In this document: positions 1-5,961 of the stretch, one piece after another
Numbering within the stretch: position 1 is the stretch's first letter
How the letters are laid out: the number at the start of each line of letters is the position of its first letter
From: JBDTMC01 sp039934475
Lineage (GTDB): Bacteria > Acidobacteriota > Terriglobia > Bryobacterales > Bryobacteraceae
DNA length: 13,990 bases
Assembly: GCA_039934475.1 (NCBI GenBank)
Contig: JBDTMC010000178.1
Coordinates: 1 to 13,990, forward strand
Reading direction: 5' to 3'
Position numbers and translations under genes: made by a program
Notes under the pieces: generated by a model
What the model was told of the DNA's origin: nothing
Database searches by the model: none
What the model saw: only the letters and a program-made list of their open reading frames with translations

Positions 1-105
1 ATTGCGTATTTGTCGCCGCGGCCGCACCCGCCGATAGCAGGGAGGGCGCGACCCGTGGCGATCCTCACCGCCGGACAGCGCCAGACGGTTCAGCAATCCA
101 GCTAA
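1..105 (+). CDS. Possible C-terminal end of a gene entering from the left edge
   Basis: Reading frame 1 is open from the window edge to a TAA at 103-105, giving 34 residues that end in ...LTAGQRQTVQQSS. About three quarters of its codons end in G or C, as expected for a coding frame in this GC-rich genome. Frame 3 is also open, to a TAA at 117-119, and ends in ...DGSAIQLTLAR, which could equally be a protein tail but has a lower third-position GC. No domain can be recognised in so short a piece. If either is real, it converges on the minus-strand operon that ends at 174, with the hairpin at 124-156 between them. This is a weak call; the stretch may be non-coding. Confidence 0.22.
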   Translation: MAYLSPRPHPPIAGRARPVAILTAGQRQTVQQSS

Positions 106-118
106 CCCTTGCAAGGTA

Positions 119-156
119 AATTACACTCGGGGGCACGCCTAAGAATGCCCCGGGTG
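119..156 (-). terminator. Candidate intrinsic terminator of the sigma-factor operon
   Basis: Bases 124-135 and 146-156 form an 11-bp stem with one bulged G and one G-U pair around a 10-base loop. The stem lies 18 bases past the stop codon of the CBM9-like gene. Read on the minus strand, the stem is followed by TAATTT, a short and imperfect U-rich tail. On the plus strand no T run follows, so it fits termination of the minus-strand operon better. No other terminator-like structure was seen for this operon. Confidence 0.45.
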
Positions 157-173
157 AAGGGGTAAGAGGCGGG

Positions 174-980
174 TTAAGGCACCACTTCGGTGGAAAACGT
201 TACTGTGGTCCACTTGTCGGGCTGATGCGTGTCGTAGACTCCGTGTTTCGACCAAACCCACGCTGGGTGGGGCTGCACTTCCACTCCGCTGTGGACGAGT
301 TTTTCGAAGCGGCCGAAGAACATGCGCCACTCGTCCCCATCCTTGGGCGGCAGCGCGCGGCCGTTGGCGAGGCTCTTCATACCGGCCCAAGGCAGCGCCA
401 GTTCCACCGTCCATCCTTTGTCCAAAACACTGCGGTCGTTGAGGGTGCCTTGCACTTGTACCGCCGATTGCAGGCCCGGGAAATCCCAATCGAGGAAGGC
501 CCAGCGCAGGCCGCGCGGATGGGTACCTTTCCAGAAGTGTTCGCCACTCCGATCGTAATCGCCGCCGAATGTGAGCGCCTGGTGATGGTGGACGTCGAAC
601 TCGGGCCGATCGAAGCGGGTGCCGGGGCCGAATGCGTCCTTCCATACGAAGAACACTTCGTACACGGTGCCAAGCGCGTTGATCTCGAATTCGTAGTAGC
701 AATCGCCGCCGTCGATGAAGAGCTCAACGTCGCTCTCGTTGAAGATCAACGAATCGCGTTCCGTGAGATGAGCTTCCACGAACGGCTGTTCAATGTCGAA
801 CGACACGTAGAAATGGGTATCGTCCCACAGCGCGGCGGCGCGGGTATCGAAGATAGCCGGATCGCCAGTCACCATATCGACGAAACGCGGGGAACGGGGT
901 ACCGCGCGCCAAGCCGGCTTGGTGAGGTCGCCATCGATCGCGAACGGCGCGCGGGCGCGGTAACAGGTGTAGTCGGGCAT
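174..980 (-). CDS. CBM9-like (DOMON-type) carbohydrate-binding protein
   Basis: This 268-residue protein resembles the stand-alone family 9 carbohydrate-binding-like proteins of Acidobacteria. The pattern is visible along its length: AFAIDG-like opening 'FAIDGDLTKPAW' (residues 13-24), 'AALWDDTHFYVSFDIE' (49-64), 'ESDVELFIDGGDCYYEFEIN' (82-101), 'TVELALPW' (191-198) and 'GDEWRMFFGRFE' (215-226). The family folds as a beta-sandwich that binds sugars or, in DOMON relatives, heme or sugar; no catalytic domain is attached. There is no signal peptide, so it is probably cytoplasmic unless exported unconventionally, which is odd for a sugar-binding domain beside secreted proteins. The ATG lies 2 bases after the upstream stop and has no clear ribosome-binding site, suggesting translational coupling. 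It is the last gene of the operon. The ligand cannot be told from sequence. Confidence 0.82.
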   Translation of the reverse strand: MPDYTCYRARAPFAIDGDLTKPAWRAVPRSPRFVDMVTGDPAIFDTRAAALWDDTHFYVSFDIEQPFVEAHLTERDSLIFNESDVELFIDGGDCYYEFEINALGTVYEVFFVWKDAFGPGTRFDRPEFDVHHHQALTFGGDYDRSGEHFWKGTHPRGLRWAFLDWDFPGLQSAVQVQGTLNDRSVLDKGWTVELALPWAGMKSLANGRALPPKDGDEWRMFFGRFEKLVHSGVEVQPHPAWVWSKHGVYDTHQPDKWTTVTFSTEVVP

Positions 981-982
981 TC

Positions 983-2107
983 TTATTGAGTGGCGGAAGG
1001 AACCACGGGTGAAACGACGCCAGTGCCGTCGTCACCTATCAGACCAAGGCTCTGGACGGGTAGGTTCGACCGCACACGCCAGGTACTGCCCGCCGGCGCC
1101 GCTGTGGTGATGAATTCGGAAGTTGCCCGAACCAGGCGCTTGTTAGGAGGAAGGGCGAAAGCCTTGGACCCTAAGATGGTACCCGTGGACGAGACAAGCA
1201 GCACCGTCAAGTTGGCGCTAGTGCTTTGCAGATTCTGAATTGCCAGGCCCGCATACTTGGTTCCTGAGGCGGCGGGCAGCGAGTAAATCGCGCTGGACCA
1301 AGAGGCGTATTCAAAGATGGGGAACGTGATGTTGAACAGCGGGTGTGAACTGCGGCCGGCGGTCGTGGTGCGCTGGAAGCTGTAGTACATCGCTGACGTG
1401 CTGTGCGAGTTGGTGACGGTGATCTCCTGCCCCTGCATGTTGGTGACTGCGACGCCGAGGATAACCTGGAGTTCAGTGTCGCTGATGAAGTTTACAGCGT
1501 TGACGGCCACTTCCTTGATCCTAACGTCCACCCCTGGGGCGAAGTTCATTCCCTTGATTGTAATGGCTCCGCCGGCGGGTACTGCGCCGCTGCCGGGGAT
1601 GACGTCGGTGATGGAGACGTTGTTCGCCACGGTGAGCGTTCCAGACTTGATCTCCTCGGGATAGGGTGTGCCGGTGGGGTCGAGAAATACGAGGTTTGCG
1701 GGGCTGATGCTGAGCGGCGTTGTCGCCCCCGGTACGGCGCTGGGGCTGACCGTGCCGGTGATGGTCATAATGGGGAAGTCGAGTACCGAGCCGAAGGTCT
1801 TTGACGGGACATTGCAGGTGAGCCGGATGTTGGTTCCGCTGATCACGGCCACGCCCGCGGCATCGCCAGCGGGGCTCAGCAGATTGACGGCGTCGATGGA
1901 TGAGATCACAGGCGCGGTTCCGAGCAGTGAGACGCGTCCGCGGCCAGTAGAAATCGGCTTAGGTTCGGTCACGGAGACCTTCATCTGGAAGACGCCGCCG
2001 GGCGGCTGAATCTCATCGGCGATACTCAGCGACAGGCCCGCGAACACCGCCCAAGCCGCCCCCGTCACCGCCACCATCGCCACGGCACATCGTGTTGTCG
2101 TATTCAC
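983..2107 (-). CDS. Secreted protein with cohesin-like and IPT/TIG domains
   Basis: The call is 374 residues from a GTG start at 2105-2107. A signal peptide covers about residues 1-30 (hydrophobic AMVAVTGAAWAVFAGLSL, then SIA-DE). Residues 54-161 look like a cohesin-type beta-sandwich, ending in the family-like pattern 'PGATTPLSISPANLVFLD' and then 'SGTLTV'. Residues 163-245 are an IPT/TIG immunoglobulin-like domain ('ITDVIPGSGAVPAGGAITIK', then 'GMNF'). The last 125 residues are an unassigned beta-rich region. A longer reading to 2212 would add 35 charged residues in front of the signal peptide and run over 100 bases into the anti-sigma gene, so it was rejected. The start lies 2 bases after the anti-sigma stop and is served by a GGAGGAG site inside that gene. 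Likely a periplasmic or surface adhesion or scaffold protein; its partner is unknown. The cohesin-like assignment is less certain than IPT/TIG. Confidence 0.8.
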   Translation of the reverse strand: MNTTTRCAVAMVAVTGAAWAVFAGLSLSIADEIQPPGGVFQMKVSVTEPKPISTGRGRVSLLGTAPVISSIDAVNLLSPAGDAAGVAVISGTNIRLTCNVPSKTFGSVLDFPIMTITGTVSPSAVPGATTPLSISPANLVFLDPTGTPYPEEIKSGTLTVANNVSITDVIPGSGAVPAGGAITIKGMNFAPGVDVRIKEVAVNAVNFISDTELQVILGVAVTNMQGQEITVTNSHSTSAMYYSFQRTTTAGRSSHPLFNITFPIFEYASWSSAIYSLPAASGTKYAGLAIQNLQSTSANLTVLLVSSTGTILGSKAFALPPNKRLVRATSEFITTAAPAGSTWRVRSNLPVQSLGLIGDDGTGVVSPVVPSATQ

Positions 2108-2109
2108 TT

Positions 2110-2823
2110 TTATAACTCTCCTCCGAGTTTGCTTTTCGATTTCAAGCGGAACTTTTGTATGCCAGACGAGGCCGCGGCGCCGCCCGTGCTGTTCCTTACG
2201 GTCACTTCCCACAACAAAGTCTTACCGGGCACGATCAGCGCCCTCACCGCAGCCGGCAGCGTAACCGATGCGTCACGGGTTTCCGTGCTCCATAGGCTGT
2301 GCCGGTCCACTTCCATCACTTCAACGCGGTAGACGGCTGAGCCTGCCACAGGCTGCCACTTCAATTGCGCCGGCGCCGCCTCCAGATCGCCCACCGGGGC
2401 AATTACCTGAACCTGCTGGGATCGATAAACGGGCTCGCCCGAAGTCTCCCCCGTACCGGAGTTCGTCCGCGTGATGTACAGCGCCACGCCAGCCATCAAT
2501 ACGAGTACGGCAAGGCTTCCTGCCAGGCGGTAAGGCACCGGGGCAAACAGCCACTTCTTCCACCACGGGGTGGCTTCGGTTGTTGCCCGGCGCTTGAGTT
2601 CAGCGGCGATCCAGGTGACGGCCGCCCCTTCTTCCGCCGTGGCGGGGCTGCTATCAAACTCCTGCCATAGGGCCAGTTCAGCCTGGCAGCGGGGGCACGA
2701 TTCCGTGTGGCGGCGTTCCGCTTCGGTAAGCGCTTCGGCGAAGCGTTCCAGCGCGAGGCAGGCGGGGGTGGCAGCCAGCGCGGCTTTCCACAGGGCGCGT
2801 TCGCCGGATGGTCCCGGCATCAC
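2110..2823 (-). CDS. Membrane anti-sigma factor, zinc-finger (ZAS-like) type
   Basis: This 237-residue protein is best read as the anti-sigma partner of the ECF sigma factor just upstream. The N-terminal cytoplasmic part has an H-x3-C-x2-C motif (H39, C43, C46), the signature of zinc-binding anti-sigma domains that hold ECF factors inactive. One membrane helix spans about residues 98-117. The outside part (about 135-230) has a fibronectin III-like pattern, with 'LKWQPVAGSAVYRVEV' (154-169), 'VTLP' and 'LLWEVTVRN'. Membrane anti-sigma factors are typically inactivated by ligand binding or by proteolysis of the outside domain. The GTG start at 2821-2823 overlaps the sigma stop by 4 bases and has AGGGG 7 bases upstream; the ATG at 2818-2820, overlapping by 1 base, is an equal alternative that removes one residue. 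The role is inferred from motif, topology and position. Confidence 0.8.
   Translation of the reverse strand: MMPGPSGERALWKAALAATPACLALERFAEALTEAERRHTESCPRCQAELALWQEFDSSPATAEEGAAVTWIAAELKRRATTEATPWWKKWLFAPVPYRLAGSLAVLVLMAGVALYITRTNSGTGETSGEPVYRSQQVQVIAPVGDLEAAPAQLKWQPVAGSAVYRVEVMEVDRHSLWSTETRDASVTLPAAVRALIVPGKTLLWEVTVRNSTGGAAASSGIQKFRLKSKSKLGGEL
2116..2124 (-). promoter_or_regulatory. Ribosome-binding site fixing the GTG start of the IPT/TIG gene
   Basis: On the minus strand the sequence GGAGGAGAG ends 8 bases before the GTG at 2107; its AGGAG core is 10 bases away. It sits inside the last codons of the anti-sigma gene. It supports the GTG start at 2107, directly before a clean signal peptide, and coupled translation of the two genes. 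Confidence 0.7.
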
Positions 2824-3425
2824 AGTTGCACCCCTTTCACCTTCATGCGCTGCACCGCTTTGGCCAATTTGCGCTTGGCGCTGACGATATAGGCTTTGGC
2901 CCCGCTGGCGTTGGTAAGTCCGAGAAGGCTGGTCAGACTGTCCAGCGGGACGTCCTCGCCATAATGCAGCGTGAACACCTGCCGTTCGGTCTCATCAAGC
3001 GTGTCCTGCAATAGCGCCCGAAGCTGAACGTTAGAACTCGCCGTTGCCGCTGCCTCGTACGGACTTGGCGTCCCTACATCCGGAATCGTTGCCAGCATTT
3101 CCTCGCCTCCCTCTGCATTCATTTTGGCGGCGTTACTGCTGGACCGGTTGAAACATTCATTGCGGACAATCACATAGAGCCAAGTGGAAAACTTCGACGC
3201 CCCCGCAAACGTGCCCAAATGACGGTACGCCTTAACAAAGACGTCCTGCGCCAGATCGGCGGCGGATTCGCGCTCCCCGGTGAAGCGAAAGCACCACCGG
3301 CCCACTTTTTCGTAATATCTACCGAACAGCTCGTCTGCCAATCGTTTATATTCTGCACCGGAGGCTCCCTGGCATTGCTTTACCAGGTCCTCATCGGCGA
3401 GCTGTTCGGGGCTCATTGTCCCCAT
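2820..3425 (-). CDS. ECF-type RNA polymerase sigma factor
   Basis: This 201-residue protein has the two domains of sigma-70 extracytoplasmic-function factors. Region 2 covers about residues 33-100, with 'DLAQDVFVKAYRHLGTF' (57-73) and the following 'SKFSTWLYVIVRNECFNR' (78-95). Region 4 covers about 132-195: 'LDETERQVFTLHYGEDVPL' (143-161), then a helix-turn-helix ending in 'AYIVSAKRKLAKAVQRM'. It would direct RNA polymerase to a small regulon when released by the anti-sigma factor encoded next. The ATG at 3423-3425 is used here; the ATG at 3414-3416, three codons later, is possible, and neither has a well-placed ribosome-binding site. It is the first gene of the four-gene operon and is divergent from the CHAT gene. 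ECF factors commonly activate their own operons, so the 61-base spacer is the obvious place for a target promoter. Confidence 0.92.
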   Translation of the reverse strand: MGTMSPEQLADEDLVKQCQGASGAEYKRLADELFGRYYEKVGRWCFRFTGERESAADLAQDVFVKAYRHLGTFAGASKFSTWLYVIVRNECFNRSSSNAAKMNAEGGEEMLATIPDVGTPSPYEAAATASSNVQLRALLQDTLDETERQVFTLHYGEDVPLDSLTSLLGLTNASGAKAYIVSAKRKLAKAVQRMKVKGVQL

Positions 3426-3486
3426 TGTATCTACCGGGTCTGCCGTAACCCTCCTGATATACCCTCAGACCTGTTAAATTCGGCAG
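3426..3486. promoter_or_regulatory. Divergent control region between sigma factor and CHAT genes
   Basis: The 61 bases between the two divergent starts must hold the promoters of both unless these lie inside the genes. On the plus strand GTAACC (3445-3450) resembles the AAC-containing -35 element of many ECF promoters, but no convincing -10 element follows at the right distance. On the minus strand AGGAGG (3450-3455) looks like a ribosome-binding site but is 24 bases from the sigma ATG, too far to serve it. No housekeeping promoter with both elements is clear. The call rests on gene layout more than motifs. Confidence 0.4.
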
Positions 3487-5961
3487 TTGGAACAGATTTC
3501 TGCGCTAGTACTATTGACAGCTTTTGCGCCAGTACTCTTAGGCGGCGCCGATCTTACGGCCCAATTGGACCAGGCGCAGCGGTTGGATGTTTCGGGCGCC
3601 AGCGCCGAGGCGGTGAAACTGTACGAATCCATACTGCCGGAAACGCTTTCCCAGCCGGCCGTTCACGCCAGCATTCTAAAGGCCTTAGGGCAACTGGCGA
3701 GCCGCTTAGGGGACTACAAGACGGCCGTTAAGCGGTCTCAGGATGCGGCTTCAGAATATCATTCGCTGCGCGATGCCCAAGGGGAAGCCTCGGCTTGGAA
3801 CAATTTGGGCGTAACCCACCTGTATGAAGGGAACTACGGTTATGCCGAGGCGGCTTTGCAGCAGGCTGTGGATCTCTCCAAGGGGAATGCCGACGCGCAA
3901 GCTGAGCAACTCAGCAATCTTGCCAATGTTTTTTACTTTCAGGCGGGATATCGCGAGGCGATGGAGACCTACGGCCGTGCGCTGGATCTGGCCGAGCGGA
4001 ATGCCGGAGCCAGGTGGGCCCCTCGGCGCCGGGCGGTGGTATTGATCAATATCGCTACCGTTCATCAACGCCTGGGGCAGGACGAGGCGGCGATGGCCTC
4101 TTATCAAAAGGCGCGTGGCCGCGGCGGGGTGTTGAAAACCAACGAAGAAGCGCAATTGCTGACCAACCTCGGGGTGCTGTACCGCCGGTTGGGCGATCCG
4201 GTGAAGGCGTTGGAGTATTACGGAGAGGCAGGGCGGTTGTTCACGCAGGACCGCCACATGGATGGCGAACTGACTGTGCTGATGAACAGAGGCATTGTAC
4301 AGGCGCTGGATCTGGACGACTTGGCCGGTGCGTACAAGACCTTCGAAAGCGCGCGGCGGCTGGCCCAGGAGGCGGGCAGCCGGCGCGAGGAGATGCAGGC
4401 TCTGCTGTTTGGCGCCGAAACGTTGTACCGCCGCGGTGAGTATCCGCAGGCTCGCGGACAGTTTCTCCAGGCCCTGGCGGCGGCAACGGGGCTGGGTACC
4501 GGTGAAGAGGAGTGGAAGGCGCTATATGGCTTGGGCCGCGTTGCGCTGCGGTCTGGTGACGATAACGGCGCGCTGGTGCTGCTGGAGCGGGCGGCGGGCA
4601 AGATTGAATCGCTCCGTGAGAAGCTGCGCTTGACCGGGTTGAAGTCCGATTTCTTCGCCGACAAGCGGGATGTTTACGATGCACTGATATCCATTGGGCT
4701 AAAGCGCGGCGATGCCGCGCGGGTGTTCGGGTGGATGGAGCGCAGCCGGGCGCGCGTCTTGATGGACCGGCTTCATGTGGAAGGTGTGACGGACCTGGCG
4801 GCGTTTCAGGCGCGCCTGGATGACGGCACCGCCGTGCTGGAGTATTGGGTTTCGCGGCGTGGCGCGGCGGTGCTCAGTGTTACTAAACGCGGAGCGTCAC
4901 TGGTCCCGATCGTGGTGGATGAGGCACAAGTGGAGGCGCTGGCGGCGGCGCTTGCCTCCGAGGGCGAGTGGCGCGCCCGGGCCGCGGCTGTGGGGCAGGC
5001 GGTGCTACCACCGGGGATTGTGCCTACTGGAGTGCGACGGCTGTTGGTGGTTCCGGATGGGGCGTTGGGTGCGGTGCCCTTAGAGGTGTTGCCGTTTGAG
5101 GGCCGTTTGTTAGTGCAGCGTGTGGCTGTGTCGTACCTCCCAGCGGCGGGCCTGGCGGCGCGGGCAACGGGTGCGAAGGCCGGTGCGCGATGGCCTTGGC
5201 GGACGGTTTTAGCAGGGTTTGCCGATCCTGTGTTCACGTCGGAGGGGGAGTTGGAGGGGGCGACTCCGCTGGCGCGGTTGTCGAGCTCCGCAGGCGAGGC
5301 GAAGGAGGCTGCGGCGCAATTGCGCGGCGGCGCGCGGTTGTACTTAGGGGCAAATAATCAAAAACAGAAGCTGCTGCAACTCTCCGGGACCGTGGTGCCG
5401 GTGATTCACCTGGCGACGCATGCCACCGCCGATGCGGAGAACCCGGAACGTTCGCGCATCCTCTTCTCACCCGCGGCTGGCGGCACTGCGGCGGACTATC
5501 TGTTTCTGAAGAGCGTCTATGACCTGGACTTGCACCAGGTTGAGCTGGTGACCCTCTCCGCTTGTGAAACCGAGACGGGAAAGTTTGTGCGTGGCGAGGG
5601 CGTGCAAGGATTCAGCCGTGCGTTTTTGGCGGCGGGCGCAGCAAGCGTGGTGGCCACTCTGTGGCGCGTGGCAGACCGTCAGTCGGCTGAGTTCATGGGA
5701 CGGTTTTACCGCGGACTGGGCGACGGGTTGAGTAAGTCAGACAGCCTGAGGCAGGCGAAACTGGAAGCATTACGCGCAGGGGCACACCCGCGGCATTGGG
5801 CCGCCTTTGTAATGAGTGGCGATGGCATGACGCCGGTGCGGCAGGAGTGGTCGTGGTGGATGTTTGGCGGCCCCTTGCTGGCGGGTTTGGCAGGGTTATT
5901 ACTCGTACCTGCTCTTAAGCGGACGCACGGCAATCGTCAGCAGGAATCCAATCACGAGTAA
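3487..5961 (+). CDS. TPR-CHAT protein (caspase-like protease), membrane-anchored
   Basis: The protein has 824 residues. About residues 25-385 form TPR repeats, seen as repeated 'NNLG..H...GNY..AE..LQQA', 'NLGVLYRRLGDPVKALEYY' and similar 34-residue units; these bind partner proteins. About 515-780 is a CHAT domain, a clan CD peptidase fold related to caspases and separase. The expected dyad is present: 'HLATHATAD' with H645, and 'TLSACETETG' with C693. 'RAFLAAGAASVVATLWRVAD' and 'HWAAFVMSGD' complete the family pattern. Residues 1-20 are hydrophobic and may be a signal peptide, though with no positive charge and a glutamate at position 2. Residues 790-808 form a membrane helix followed by KR. 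The predicted layout is therefore a periplasmic protease with a C-terminal anchor. The TTG start is the first possible one after an in-frame TAA at 3475; it lacks a good ribosome-binding site and no in-frame ATG occurs nearby. If it is wrong, the protein would be cytoplasmic with a tail anchor. Substrate unknown. Confidence 0.88.
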   Translation: MEQISALVLLTAFAPVLLGGADLTAQLDQAQRLDVSGASAEAVKLYESILPETLSQPAVHASILKALGQLASRLGDYKTAVKRSQDAASEYHSLRDAQGEASAWNNLGVTHLYEGNYGYAEAALQQAVDLSKGNADAQAEQLSNLANVFYFQAGYREAMETYGRALDLAERNAGARWAPRRRAVVLINIATVHQRLGQDEAAMASYQKARGRGGVLKTNEEAQLLTNLGVLYRRLGDPVKALEYYGEAGRLFTQDRHMDGELTVLMNRGIVQALDLDDLAGAYKTFESARRLAQEAGSRREEMQALLFGAETLYRRGEYPQARGQFLQALAAATGLGTGEEEWKALYGLGRVALRSGDDNGALVLLERAAGKIESLREKLRLTGLKSDFFADKRDVYDALISIGLKRGDAARVFGWMERSRARVLMDRLHVEGVTDLAAFQARLDDGTAVLEYWVSRRGAAVLSVTKRGASLVPIVVDEAQVEALAAALASEGEWRARAAAVGQAVLPPGIVPTGVRRLLVVPDGALGAVPLEVLPFEGRLLVQRVAVSYLPAAGLAARATGAKAGARWPWRTVLAGFADPVFTSEGELEGATPLARLSSSAGEAKEAAAQLRGGARLYLGANNQKQKLLQLSGTVVPVIHLATHATADAENPERSRILFSPAAGGTAADYLFLKSVYDLDLHQVELVTLSACETETGKFVRGEGVQGFSRAFLAAGAASVVATLWRVADRQSAEFMGRFYRGLGDGLSKSDSLRQAKLEALRAGAHPRHWAAFVMSGDGMTPVRQEWSWWMFGGPLLAGLAGLLLVPALKRTHGNRQQESNHE
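3498..3539 (+). repeat. Imperfect 24-base direct duplication at the start of the CHAT gene
   Basis: The 18-base segments at 3498-3515 and 3522-3539 match at 15 of 18 positions and start 24 bases apart. Each contains the palindrome AGTACT. They encode hydrophobic stretches of the putative signal peptide (ISALVLLT and AFAPVLLG), so an in-frame duplication extending the hydrophobic core would explain them. Paired binding sites for a regulator are the alternative, especially if the true start lies further downstream. Confidence 0.4.

Noticed and set aside
225..989. A 254-codon plus-strand open frame opposite the CBM9-like gene
   Set aside because: It mirrors almost exactly a well-supported gene on the other strand, its translation has no recognisable domain, and long antisense frames are expected in GC-rich coding DNA.
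2108..2212. A longer N-terminus for the IPT/TIG protein starting at 2212
   Set aside because: It would overlap the anti-sigma gene by about 100 bases and place 35 charged residues before the signal peptide; the GTG at 2107 has a GGAGGAG site and directly precedes the signal.
3514..3519. A perfect TTGACA -35 box in the plus strand
   Set aside because: No -10 element follows at 16-18 bases, and it lies within the called CHAT coding sequence.
3751..5237. Several open frames of 140-170 codons opposite or out of frame with the CHAT gene
   Set aside because: The TPR and CHAT motifs are continuous in the main frame from 3487 to 5961; the others show no domains and are shadows of its codon bias.
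3487..5961. A CRISPR-linked (type III-E) role for the TPR-CHAT protein
   Set aside because: There is no CRISPR array, no Cas gene and no gRAMP-like effector in the window, and the protein appears membrane-anchored.
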